From: Notospermus geniculatus
Lineage: Eukaryota > Nemertea > Pilidiophora > Heteronemertea > Lineidae
Assembly: GCA_002633025.1 (NCBI GenBank)
Contig: NMRB01001301.1
Location: 35,110-99,109, forward strand
Length of the DNA stretch: 64,000 bases
Direction of reading: 5' to 3'
How positions within the stretch are numbered: position 1 is the stretch's first letter; every line of letters begins with the position of its first letter. The translations under genes and the position numbers were made by a program. Shown here piece by piece: positions 55,101 to 61,508 of this stretch. Below the pieces are notes generated by a model that worked only from the letters and a program-made list of their open reading frames with translations, was not told the DNA's origin and did no database searches.

Positions 55101-57365
55101 TCATTTTGTGTGTCAATTTTGTGCTATTCTGTATCTTGGATTCATCTAGAAGTAGTACTACTACTAGGTAAAAGTTCACCTATTTCAATATGCATTGGAT
55201 GTTAGATGGACATGGACTATGAGATGTACTATTTAAGACTGCCCACCTTGGAATTGGTGGGCAGTCTTCCTTGCTCTCTCTTTTTCTCTCTTGCTTTCTC
55301 CGTTCAATTCTAATCTGTGGTTTCACAGTTAGTGTAGTTTGTCAACAGCTCCTCTGAATCTGAACCTTAGCCAAGCCCTAACGCTAACCGCAGGTTAGGT
55401 AGGATTGGGCCCCTACCAGCATTAACAAATTACAAGTACTAGATATATGACATGATCATTGCCCTGTTGTTTTGGCACAATATACAGGATTGGCAATTAA
55501 CTGCTTTATAAAACTACAGGATTGGCAATTAACTGCTGTATAAAACACCAGCAGTATTGTCATGATTGTGAGTAAATTCCACCATCATCATACACAGAGG
55601 AAAGTTATCATCACTAATTACGATGCAGCTGCAAACAGCGCAAATCACAAATCAGCAAATTGCACATTATGGTTCAATACATGACAAACATGACTTTTTC
55701 TCATGAGGGTTATATAATTATTGAATTGAATAAGAGAACTATGTGAAACAAAGGCACTTGGGGTCTGGGGGTAATTTTAGTCTAAAAGATTAGACAAAAC
55801 AATTTTTCATCTTTTTACTGTTTTTTGTGCTAGGCTATCATCATTCAATGGCAAAAAATGAAATTGAGGAAACCTGAATTGAAGTTGAATTGAAAGTAAA
55901 AAGAAAAAGATAGGGAAAAAAGAGCAGTAGGCTAGCAGTAGGCCTAGGCCTAGGCCATCGGGTCGGAGTAAACTGGCTCAGTCTGGTCAGTCAATGAAGA
56001 CCGCCCTTTTTTTTTGAGCCTTTGGCTTTGGCTTGAGAGGTGGGCAGTCTTCTTTTAAAAAAGCCGTAGGCCTAGGCCTAGGGCCTAGGGCCTAGGCCTA
56101 GGCCTATATCTAGGTAGGCCGGTAGGGGCAATAGAGAGTGCACAAGTAGACCGAAAACTCCTGTCTCCGAACATAACAAAGTTATGATTCTACGACCGGA
56201 TACATCAATACAAACTCCTATGGGGACTAGTGTAAACGAAAATTTGCATATCAATAGGGCGAACACGCTGCACTTTTATTGCGAATATCTCGAAAACCTA
56301 CAGCGAAAATTGCTTTTAATACCAAATATTTGTAATGTTCATATAAAACAGTAGGTGACTGGACCATTTTGATTGTAATCTGACCAGAACACATTGGTTT
56401 AATTGCTTTTCTTCGGTGCGATCTTGCATCGCGCCGAACTTGGCTGCCATAATGTTTTGATGACGTCACTTTCGGCGTTTGCCTTTGCTGTCATCGGAAA
56501 TCGCCGAGTGTTTCCGATTGCTCAAACTGCGCCTTCTGCGCATGCGCAATGGTGAAAGTTTATTCCTCCAAGGGCGAAGAAACATCCGATAATTACGACC
56601 TTTCGAACCTTCAACTCCCAAGTGACCTTTCGCTCCGGAAGTCAACAAACCAATGTACAGGGATATGGCGGCGTGTTTTCACTGTCCTTCAAACTTCGGA
56701 TTTTAAACGCCTTACAAGTGGTCAGATTTTTTGGGCAACGGTAGGAGTGTCATCTAGAACATTGAAACTTCATGATAGGATACTTTTTAAATGATGTCCT
56801 GCTTCCAGAGCTTCACCAGCAGTGAAAACATTTACCCCTTCTCAGACGGGAGAATTTCCTCCACACAACATGGAGTGCTGAATCACGACGTAGAATATCC
56901 CAAATATTCGAAGTCGTGAATTTCATGATATTTCATGACTAGCCTAGTGCACAAGTGGGTGCATGACCAACCATGTCCATGTCCATGAGCCATGAGTGAC
57001 GATCCAACATCCAATAGGCATAGGCTTAGGCCTACATGTACATAATACATGCAGCATCACACAAAGCACAGTGAGACAGAGAGACTTCCACTTCTGTCAG
57101 TCACTGATAGTCATCAGGTGAGGTGGTGTCAGCAGTGGCAGTGTCATCGTACACAGTCGAATCGCCTGCTTTTCAGATACGAAATTTCACTCCACAAACA
57201 TTTATACTCACCATATTTATATCTGATCGCTCCGTGATACAGAACGAAGGCTAAAACCATACAAATTGCGATACATTTTGCCGTATTGACGTTGAAAAAA
57301 TGAACAATTTCACGAGGTGCTTGGCCGTGTTTGCCCAAGTCGACCATTTTGGCATCTCTCTCCAC
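36915..57365 (-). CDS. CASD1: CASD1 orthologue, sialic acid 9-O-acetyltransferase, 19 exons
   Basis: Nineteen exons join without a frame break into about 812 residues (human about 797). CASD1 is a Golgi membrane enzyme that uses acetyl-CoA to O-acetylate CMP-sialic acid. In order: a short cytosolic start and one membrane segment (about residues 31-47); a luminal SGNH/GDSL-type esterase domain with the Ser block GDSRIREL (Ser108) and the Asp/His block RDGTHL (Asp278, His281); a second membrane segment (about 322-342); a basic linker; then a multi-pass acyltransferase-like domain with [36 protein letters not shown] and [13 protein letters not shown]. The catalytic residues are assigned by alignment from memory with the vertebrate family. 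Numbering starts at the first ATG; a second Met six residues later is possible. Introns hold many MITEs, a SINE and minisatellites; none breaks an exon. Confidence 0.95.
37428..37520 (-). CDS. CASD1: CASD1 exon 18
   Basis: [20 protein letters not shown], then [12 protein letters not shown] remnant of the CACCCTAAC MITE ends about 12 bp beyond its donor. Confidence 0.92.
37577..37694. mobile_element. Fold-back related to AAAAGTTAGCAAATGC family
   Basis: GGGTGGTACGAATAAAGCCT faces ACTAGTTTTTATTCATCCCA, then CCC. It is like 33305 and 43192, but the outermost bases (GGGTGG versus GGCTG) differ together on both arms. Confidence 0.7.
38235..38312 (-). CDS. CASD1: CASD1 exon 17
   Basis: [20 protein letters not shown], then YIVFLP; the CRTKEECN motif is conserved. 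Donor GTAAGT. Confidence 0.9.
38370..38950 (+). mobile_element. SINE-A copy split by a fold-back MITE (38489-38896)
   Basis: The SINE body (GGGACAGTAAGCCGTGGTGC ... GATGGCCTC) is interrupted inside the phrase GTACTTACCAGGGCC seen intact elsewhere. The insert has ends TAGTCTGGCGCAGCCTTCGC and GCGAAGGCTGCGCCAGACT and lies between duplicated TTA. Confidence 0.85.
39008..39340. mobile_element. ATATGTGACCC fold-back, copy 3
   Basis: ATATGTGACCCTCCACTATA faces TCTGTGGCGGAGGGTCACAT. AACCAGTGTAAAGTTGCATG pairs with CATGCGACTTTACACTGGTT. The interior GACAGGCAGACAATACTGAA matches copies 1 and 2. Confidence 0.85.
39377..39517 (-). CDS. CASD1: CASD1 exon 16
   Basis: [20 protein letters not shown] to [10 protein letters not shown]; 47 codons, acceptor TTTGCAG, donor GTAAGT. 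A 78-bp minisatellite abuts its 5' side in the intron. Confidence 0.92.
39525..39795. repeat. 78-bp minisatellite in CASD1 intron
   Basis: Units of GAGAATTTTCAATGAGTCTT ... CATTACAGGCAATACAAAGA recur 3-4 times. Diverged units continue at 40420-40610 (TTTTACAGGCAATTTCATGT), beyond two inserted elements. Confidence 0.8.
39801..40063. mobile_element. TTAA fold-back AGCCCCTC, copy A
   Basis: TTAA-flanked. AGCCCCTCTGTATTCAATTT faces AAATTCAATACAGAGGGGCT. Same family as 29165-29413. Confidence 0.85.
40073..40415 (+). repeat. AACAAGAGGCCCATGGGCC dispersed repeat
   Basis: Head AACAAGAGGCCCATGGGCC, a (GACA)n tract and a tail hairpin GCTGACCTTTGGTCAGC followed by TGAGCTAAAAATG. I recall similar heads and tails in other marine invertebrate genomes. 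Tail relative at 63250-63290. Confidence 0.65.
40660..40764 (-). CDS. CASD1: CASD1 exon 15
   Basis: [20 protein letters not shown] to [11 protein letters not shown]. The [10 protein letters not shown] end is a family signature. Confidence 0.94.
40846..41072. mobile_element. Inverted pair of hammerhead-like repeats with 14-bp target duplication
   Basis: A minus copy (40846-40935) and a plus copy (40945-41072) face each other. The 227-bp block is flanked by the perfect direct repeat GGAATTCGAGACTG (40832-40845 and 41073-41086). The plus copy has CTGAGGA at 40969. Confidence 0.85.
41193..41272 (-). CDS. CASD1: CASD1 exon 14 (short)
   Basis: [20 protein letters not shown], then ILFLFE; 80 bp, acceptor TTCTTCCAG, donor GTGAGT. 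Confidence 0.9.
41486..41625 (+). repeat. Hammerhead-like repeat, single copy
   Basis: ATCTCTACTAGAAAGTGCCT, CTGAGGAAGACCCCGGTTGG, GGTTGAAAATTTGC and the tail TTTTGTGTGTCGTTCTTTGT. Confidence 0.75.
41697..41935 (-). mobile_element. SINE-B with a long-variable-arm tRNA-like head
   Basis: On the minus strand the head reads GGCCTGGTGGTCGAGCGGTC ... CAGTTCGATCCCCGGCC. The body reads AAAGCCGTGGTCCCTTGTAC and CAGGGCAAGTAAAAGACCCC, closely resembling the SINE-A body although the heads differ. Confidence 0.75.
42030..42165. repeat. Minisatellite, about 45 bp, three units
   Basis: AAGATTTTATGCCGATAGGC followed by TATGTCAT and ATATTGGCAT is repeated three times. Confidence 0.85.
42393..42599. mobile_element. 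CTCATCTGCCCCCAGAG fold-back, copy 1
   Basis: Ends AAACTCATCTGAGCAGAC and CTGGGGGCAGATGAG. The interior CATCTTCTGTTGAAGTTTTC and its partner are shared with 45668-45872. Confidence 0.65.
42824..43052. mobile_element. CACCCTAACTTCAAC MITE, full copy 1
   Basis: TAAAGTATAATTCACCCTAA faces TTCGGGTGAATTATACTTTA. Centre CAACAGACACCATAAAGTGG. Confidence 0.85.
43192..43315. mobile_element. Short fold-back AAAAGTTAGCAAATGC, copy 2
   Basis: TGGCTGATATTTATAAAAGT faces AACTTTTATGAATAACAGCC. Its centre is like copy 1 but reversed. Confidence 0.85.
43725..45087. mobile_element. MITE GTGCTTACAGGTCGAC split by two insertions
   Basis: Ends TTAGGTGCTTACAGGTCGAC and GTTGACCTTTAAGCACCTTT. Compared with the intact copy (6191-6552) it holds a ~780-bp element with ends CCACGACTGTTAG/CTAACAGTCGTGG (43794-44573) and a SINE (44630-44907). 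Confidence 0.9.
44630..44907 (-). mobile_element. SINE-A, full-length, with perfect 10-bp target duplication
   Basis: Flanked by GTGCTTGCGT at 44620-44629 and 44908-44917. The minus strand shows head GAGCCTGATAGCCTAGTGGT, B box GGGTTCGAATCC, body GCAAGGGCAAGTAAAAGACC and a 3' end rich in TACAAT-like repeats (ATTGTATTGTA on plus). Confidence 0.95.
45103..45402. mobile_element. TTAA element CCCATTAGGCGCC
   Basis: TTAA-flanked; CCCATTAGGCGCC faces GGCGCCTAAAGGG. The interior has a duplicated GGCGGGTTTGGGCTATATGG and (GTT)n. Confidence 0.8.
45668..45872. mobile_element. CTCATCTGCCCCCAGAG fold-back, copy 2
   Basis: ACTCATCTACCCCCAGAGAG faces GGTGGCAGATGAGT; GGCATCTTCTGTCAAAGTTT is shared with copy 1 in the opposite orientation. 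Confidence 0.65.
45938..46205. mobile_element. Fold-back TTAGCCCTGGTTACACT
   Basis: TTAGCCCTGGTTACACT faces AGTGTAACCAGGATTA, about 268 bp, with GCCCTCCAAGC/TTGGAGGGCT in the centre. Confidence 0.75.
46749..46905 (-). CDS. CASD1: CASD1 exon 13
   Basis: [20 protein letters not shown] to [14 protein letters not shown]; two membrane segments. Intron 13 that follows is 5.5 kb and holds the nested MITE/SINE complex. Confidence 0.95.
47526..47645 (-). CDS. CASD1: CASD1 exon 12
   Basis: [20 protein letters not shown] to [17 protein letters not shown]; phase 0 at both ends, acceptor TCTTGCAG. Confidence 0.94.
47787..47862 (+). repeat. tRNA-like sequence (degenerate)
   Basis: CTCGGTAGCTCAGTCAGCTA (A box) and CCCCGGTTTGAATCCCGCC (B box) are present, but anticodon and T stems pair poorly. 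Probably a SINE head or tRNA pseudogene. Confidence 0.5.
48128..48326 (-). CDS. CASD1: CASD1 exon 11
   Basis: [20 protein letters not shown] to [20 protein letters not shown], then ASH; the most conserved block of the family. Donor GTGAGT. Confidence 0.95.
49056..49194 (-). CDS. CASD1: CASD1 exon 10
   Basis: [13 protein letters not shown] to [16 protein letters not shown]. The frame requires the weak donor GTTGGT after GATCG; a more consensus GTAGAA four bases on would break the frame. Confidence 0.9.
49340..49600 (+). repeat. 34-bp minisatellite in CASD1 intron
   Basis: GTAGGAGCTGTGGTGCTGCA followed by GCAGAATTTTTACA is repeated about eight times with small indels. Confidence 0.9.
49699..49778 (-). 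CDS. CASD1: CASD1 exon 9 (short, membrane helix)
   Basis: An 80-bp exon too small to stand out as an ORF, found because exons 8 and 10 cannot join in frame without it. Encodes [16 protein letters not shown], then [11 protein letters not shown]. Acceptor CATTTTCAG, donor GTAATA. Confidence 0.88.
49825..49940. mobile_element. Fold-back, copy 2 of the 36024 family
   Basis: ATTCATAAAGGGTGGCTTAG faces CTCTTTATGAAT; the interior CCTCAAATGCATGGTGGCAG is shared. Confidence 0.75.
50147..50271 (-). CDS. CASD1: CASD1 exon 8
   Basis: [20 protein letters not shown] to TMTAIFFAL plus two bases. The MYCNN and CC motifs match the family, and the start of the second membrane helix is included. Confidence 0.92.
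50385..51305 (-). repeat. 64-bp minisatellite in CASD1 intron 7
   Basis: About ten units of GGAAACAGGCCACTGACCAC ... GCAAGGGCAGGAAACCACTG. It produces a long spurious minus-strand ORF. A MITE splits it at 50455-50830. Confidence 0.9.
50455..50830. mobile_element. MITE GAGGAACC(C/G)G, copy 2, inside minisatellite
   Basis: GAGGAACCGGACGAACTAAC faces CACGCCGGTTCCTC. Removing it plus one AT restores the minisatellite phrase CCACTGAATTGG, so the target duplication is AT. Confidence 0.9.
51342..51447 (-). CDS. CASD1: CASD1 exon 7 (Asp/His catalytic block)
   Basis: Encodes [16 protein letters not shown] through [16 protein letters not shown]. Asp278 and His281 fit the D-x-x-H pair of SGNH esterases. 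Donor GTGAGT. A minisatellite begins 40 bp downstream in the intron. Confidence 0.93.
52051..52135 (-). CDS. CASD1: CASD1 exon 6
   Basis: Encodes [20 protein letters not shown], then YNKAAIDI; acceptor CTCTTCAG, donor GTAAGT. Confidence 0.92.
52290..52540. repeat. Tandem duplication, 123 bp
   Basis: The segment from GCCTCTGGTGCACTGTGCAA to GAAAGAGAGAGGATCAG occurs twice with near identity. Confidence 0.9.
53045..53165 (-). CDS. CASD1: CASD1 exon 5
   Basis: [20 protein letters not shown] to TTKVLWRLQ plus one base; donor GTAAGA. It matches the family stretch before the QDPV motif, which spans the exon 5/6 junction. Confidence 0.92.
53357..53467 (-). CDS. CASD1: CASD1 exon 4
   Basis: [20 protein letters not shown] to NLVVTSAAL; 37 codons, phase 0 at both ends, acceptor TTTTCAG and donor GTAAGT. 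Confidence 0.93.
54229..54421 (-). CDS. CASD1: CASD1 exon 3 (nucleophile Ser)
   Basis: Carries [17 protein letters not shown] with the presumed nucleophile Ser108, then a Lys/Pro-rich stretch and [15 protein letters not shown]. Acceptor TTTTTTCCAG, donor GTAAGT. Confidence 0.95.
54528..54793. mobile_element. CACCCTAACTTCAAC MITE, full copy 2
   Basis: AGTACGATTCACCCTAACTT faces AAGTTAGGCTGAATCATACT. It lies between CASD1 exons 2 and 3. Confidence 0.85.
54864..54960 (-). CDS. CASD1: CASD1 exon 2
   Basis: Acceptor TTTTGCAG, donor GTAAGT. Encodes [19 protein letters not shown], then [10 protein letters not shown], the conserved start of the luminal domain. Confidence 0.92.
55018..55145 (-). repeat. 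Hammerhead-like repeat, diverged minus copy
   Basis: The minus strand reads CTTGAAAAAGACCCCGGTTG, then GGGTCGAAAATTCG; the tail TTTTGTGTGTCAATTTTGTG is on plus. The CTGANGA box is damaged. Confidence 0.55.
55150..56900. other. CASD1 intron 1, no gene seen
   Basis: Contains (GGCCTA)n palindromic runs at 55940-55960 and 56066-56106 and AT-rich DNA. No exon could be supported. Confidence 0.4.
57212..57365 (-). CDS. CASD1: CASD1 exon 1
   Basis: [15 protein letters not shown] to IRYKY plus one base; donor GTGAGT. It includes the N-terminal membrane anchor [16 protein letters not shown] downstream Met (57347) may be the real start, since MVDLGK aligns with the start of vertebrate CASD1. Confidence 0.85.
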
Positions 57366-57535
57366 GCGAGATTGCTATGGTGGGCGAGAATCGCCGAGAA
57401 TGGAGTTCCCCCATCGCCACATAGATGTCGCCACCTCCTGGGCAGAAAGTTTGGTTCTCATTGGCGAGAATGGAGTTCAGCAATTGGCGCATAGATGTCG
57501 CCACCTCCTGGGCAGGGTGGGGTGGTACACTTAAT
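57366..57535. promoter_or_regulatory. CASD1 upstream region with tandem repeat
   Basis: Just 5' of the start codon, GGCGAGAATGGAGTTC and CATAGATGTCGCCACCTCCT, then GGGCAG, occur twice about 65 bp apart. The transcription start is not visible. Confidence 0.5.
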
Positions 57536-57539
57536 TGGT

Positions 57540-58380
57540 GAGCTGGCCTTCTGAACTTCGCTCTGTGGCATTCATCAGACTTCCAATTTTTGGTTCACTA
57601 GAGTGACCATTATTATCATCCTTGATTTTCTTTCACGGTTTAGGGCTATGTTCGCGGATTTCTCAGCCATGGTTCAACCTTTCGAGCTGAAATTTGGAGG
57701 GGATGATTTTTGTGTTATAAACGCGTGTCTGAGCGCTTTTTGGTAAATATTTTCCCCTATTTTTTAGATATTAGAAATTTCAGAACTTAGAGGCTATTTA
57801 AAAATTGGCTGTTCCGCTCTAACTTGTGAAAGAGGAATAGCATTCCTTTGATACGTAAATATGATAATGTACAATTGATAACAAAGGTTCCTTTCGTTGA
57901 TCACGCTGAAATAAATAGTATTTGTCATCATTTGGGAGAAAAAGTTTGCATCTACGAGGCTACGGTAGCTATGCAGAGGTGTTACGATGCCTGATTGGAT
58001 GGAGATTCGCGCAGGCCGCTGACGATACGTACTGTCGACAATAGACTTCCCGTCACGTCGCCGTCCCCGTCCCCGTCGTCGGCAAACAAGTCACTGCTTA
58101 TCGATGTTCGGACCGCCTCGTGAAAAAGTGCTTAAGACAATTGACGTCCGCGATACTCATTCGTCCGCAAAAGGCGGGCGGATGCAGTGTTGAGCATTTC
58201 GAGGCAAGAAAGTACTTTTTCGCCCTCTTCACAAAGAAACAGTGGACGGTGGATTAAGGAGTATTCTGTGTTGCTTTATTTCCAGCATCCATAGGAAGGC
58301 CTACAGAGTGAGAAGAATGTTTTACACCCACCAAGCGATCTGGTGGTAGCCAACTAGACTAACACTATCAACAGGTAGTG
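57540..58380. other. Intergenic DNA between CASD1 and the TIR gene
   Basis: No element could be defined. A GC-rich stretch with CGTCGCCGTCCCCGTCCCCG lies near 58055. Confidence 0.3.
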
Positions 58381-58386
58381 ACCCGA

Positions 58387-58763
58387 CCAGGGCCCGGTTG
58401 CACCAAAGGTCGTAGTTAAAGGAGCACGGTATTGGATCTCAAATGCGTTATTTGACTGCCGACGTAGAGGGAGCCACCTAGCGGCAGTGAGACGAACTGC
58501 ATAACAAAACGCAGTAAATCGGGTCATTCGCCGAGACGTAGTCAGACCCTTGGGTTGGAGAGTGGCGCGGTGGCGCCGGCTGTCGAGAAAAAGTGGCAAT
58601 ACCGTGCTCTTTTAAAGTTAAGAACAAAAATGGGTTGCACCATCGATGTCTTAATAGGACATCGCCCAAACGTTCTTGCCTATGCAGTTACGACATGTCT
58701 TAGGGGTTGTCCCAAATTCCATATCTTACGATAAGAACTTAAGTTTGGTGCAACAGGGCCCTG
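58387..58763. mobile_element. MITE GGGCCCGGTTGCACCAAA, copy 2, with nested TTAA element
   Basis: Ends CAGGGCCCGGTTGCACCAAA and TTTGGTGCAACAGGGCCCTG. The nested element (58420-58611) runs AGGAGCACGGTATTG to CAATACCGTGCTCTT between TTAA sites (58416-58419 and 58612-58615). It differs from the element nested in copy 1. Confidence 0.88.
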
Positions 58764-58954
58764 AAATGGAATGCTCAGCATGTAAACAATGCTTTTAAAC
58801 ATTTATGAAAACTGTGATTGACGGAGGCCATCCCATGACGTAATGTCGATGAAGATCCCTTTCTCCTTAGTGAAGTGACAGCACAATGGCCTACTGCAAC
58901 GACTGAGGGTTTTGCTTCATGAAACAATCTTCTCTGGCTGTCACAACCTCTAGT

Positions 58955-59040
58955 GAACATGAGTAGCTTGTGATGGCCTCCTCCGTACTTACCAGGGCCA
59001 ATAATGCTATAGCGTCGGCCCTGACGGAAAAATGAAATAC
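58955..59040 (+). mobile_element. SINE-A, 3' fragment
   Basis: ATGAGTAGCTTGTGATGGCC through CGTCGGCCCTGACGGAAAAA; the 5' truncation is typical of incomplete reverse transcription. Confidence 0.75.
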
Positions 59041-59194
59041 AAATGTGTCACCGATTTTTCGCCTTTTCCTCTCACGTTATCTATTATTCAAATCATTTGC
59101 GATCAAAAAGTGTCCCGAAAAAAGAAACTTGAATTATTTCATCGGCTCGGAGTTTTTTGAAACGGGTTTTCAAGGCGAAAGACATCGATTCGCT

Positions 59195-59275
59195 TCCTAC
59201 CAGATTTGAACCCACGGATCCTCGCATAAGGCATCAATGGCCAGCACTCAGGGCAGCATTAACCACTAGGCCAAA
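59195..59275 (-). repeat. tRNA-like SINE head
   Basis: The minus strand shows TTGGCCTAGTGGTTAATGCT and CCGTGGGTTCAAATCTG, with about 55 bases between boxes, as in tRNAs with a long variable arm. Confidence 0.5.
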
Positions 59276-59792
59276 TCCCGATCTTCTGAAAAGATGGTTC
59301 AATGACGTATGTTAAACGAGCGGCGTCCATCAGTACCCTGCGAGTAGTCCAAACAATCTCCGACCCAAACAGTTTTATGTTATGCGAGGGGTCACATACA
59401 AAGGAGATACAAATAGAGAACATGAAATAGAAACGGCTTTCCAAGACGAAAAACATCGCTTCCTACCAAGTTTTTGGTATATGAGATATAATAATAATCA
59501 CAGGGCAGACGACGGCGGATGTTCTTGTCATAAAATATATTTATTTAGGTTTAATAAATCTCATACAGAAATTTACACACAAAAAGCTAATCCTGGTCAC
59601 TGGCCTAACATTCATCTAAAAACCTAACAAAAGCATGGTACAGGTACAGGTGTAATGTATGAGAATGCCTCCCGTATGACAATGCCCGCTTTATTGTTCG
59701 GCGGACACTCAAATACAGAAAGACATGTTGATCAGTGCCTCCCCCATTGTCACGTCGCGGCTTATTCCGTCAATCTTTTGTTGGGAGGCACT

Positions 59793-59812
59793 NNNNNNNN
59801 NNNNNNNNNNNN
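59793..59812. other. Assembly gap (20 N)
   Basis: A run of N after TTGTTGGGAGGCACT. The left flank resembles, in inverse, the sequence at 27925-27985 (GATTGACGGAATAAG). Confidence 1.
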
Positions 59813-59965
59813 GGGGGGCAGTGAAAAACATTACACCGGCCGTATTTACAAAATGTGGCTGCTGAATAATGTCTCGCGAATAAATATGTTTTATCAAAAT
59901 GCATCCAGAACATCGAAGGCTCCGCCAGCGGTCATGGCACACTGGGGCCGTTTAGACGACAGGCC

Positions 59966-60462
59966 AAAAACCACATTCTGATTCGATCCGATCAGATTGC
60001 CCACATCCTGGACCGGATGTGTTCCCAAGTTTTTGGATAGCGTTTACGCGGGCAAGTTATTAGGGAGGTTTCGGAAGCGCCCGGTTAGGCCATACGACGG
60101 GTATACCCACACAATAGATAAACGTCGTCGTAGGGCCTAACCGGGCGCTTCCGAAACCTCCCTAATCTGGCCACATTCGACTTCAAATTACACTCGTGGA
60201 ACTCTCCACACCGAGTGCGGTCAGTGGAGGTTAACCACATCAATGCGCATGCGCGCAGGTAGAATGAATCCGGATTGGGTATCATTCGCGCTTCATAGAC
60301 GAGAATTTTGGTCGTACATGTAGTGGTCCAATGCGGTCGAATTCTGGTTCGGGACCACCAAAATCGGTGGTCCATTTTAAATCCAGATTCGACCACACTG
60401 GGTAGCGTTTACACGCAAGAGTTTTGAATCACATTCGGATTCGATCGGATCGCATGTGGATT
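59966..60462. mobile_element. Fold-back hosting a TTAGGGAGGTTTCG hairpin
   Basis: Outer ends CCACATTCTGATTCGATCCG and CGGATTCGATCGGATCGCAT. Inside, 60060-60165 is a near-perfect hairpin, TTAGGGAGGTTTCGGAAGCG facing CGCTTCCGAAACCTCCCTAA. Confidence 0.75.
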
Positions 60463-60725
60463 TTTGCATGTCGTCTGGGGATGTCCTTTCCAAAAATCCT
60501 ATCGAAATGGTTTGAGATACGCAACTTGTACGGATTACGTGCTTAGCTTATGTAGTGACCACAATGGAGATTCGGAATGTACAGGGTATATACAGTACAC
60601 ACATAGTAGAAATATCCGTCAAGTAAGTTGCACACCTCACCACTCTCTGCATGAACCTCACAAATGCGCTCGAGTTGAGTTGTTTTAGCACATTCTAATT
60701 GTGGATGGTGAGGTTTCTTCGTAAT

Positions 60726-60877
60726 ATTAGGGAGGTTCAGAAATCAAACGAAAGTAAACTTTACGACAACGTTATTTTTCATACTACTCATTCACCAGAG
60801 TTTATATTACATTTTCGGTACAAAAATAACTTTCTCGTTACCGTTTACGTTTCTAGTTTGATTTCCAAACCTCCCTA
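60726..60877. mobile_element. TTAGGGAGGTT fold-back
   Basis: TTAGGGAGGTTCAGAAATCA faces TTGATTTCCAAACCTCCCTA. Related in its interior to the elements at 18509-18974 (AACTTTACGACAACGTTATT). Confidence 0.8.
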
Positions 60878-61229
60878 TTGTCGATGTCGGACAGGTAGGC
60901 AACGTTAAAATCTATTTACAGTAAAAAATATATAAAGAGGCCTAAACACACACACACAGCTGCGTAAAAATGTCAGAAAAAGAAATCCACCGGTTTCGCA
61001 GAAACATCAGGGCAGCAGAAATTTCTGCAAGGACATCGTTCATGAGGTCCATCTTATTGGAAATGGAGGTCCATCTTATTGGAAATCCCAAACGTATCCG
61101 CAGTTTCGGCGATCGAGTGCCCAGTTGCAACACAATCCAGTTGCAAAGTAAGTCGCAACGCAAAATCAGCTTGAAAATCACAGGTGGATTTCTAGCTTTA
61201 GCCTCACTGGTTTGCAATGTTCCAGATCC

Positions 61230-61508
61230 TCAGACGACACTCCCACATGCCAGATGTGAACCATAACTGTTCGGTTCAGGAGAACACGCCAACAACGGTT
61301 CGTCATCTTTGGGCACAATGTCTGTGTACTCCACCTGGAGGCCCTCATCAGTCAGACACCTGATCTCCTCCTCTACCCTCAGCCTCTCAGTTTCCCGCAA
61401 AGCCTCCTCAAAGCCAGAGAGTTTGTCTATGTCCAGGCCAAGCACGGACGGCGTTTCTTCGTTGTGCTTAAAATTGATACAGAACACGACTTCAGTATTT
61501 TTCACATC
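61230..61508 (-). CDS. TIR gene terminal exon D, acceptor at a MITE edge
   Basis: Reads from NTEVVFCINFKHNEETPS to LACGSVV and a TGA stop, with a Glu-rich stretch EEALRETERLRVEEEIR. The only good acceptor in phase (TGTTCTCAG) is the last bases of the fold-back at 61506-61594. Without the fold-back, an older exon start after CTGCTCCAG (about 61627) would read SVRNALKNTEVVF in frame. Confidence 0.65.
   Translation of the reverse strand, partial: DVKNTEVVFCINFKHNEETPSVLGLDIDKLSGFEEALRETERLRVEEEIRCLTDEGLQVEYTDIVPKDDEPLLACSPEPNSYGSHLACGSVV

Noticed and set aside
55940-56106. Regulatory palindrome array (GGCCTA)n
   Set aside because: The hexamer is common throughout this genome sample and the runs look like simple-sequence expansion.
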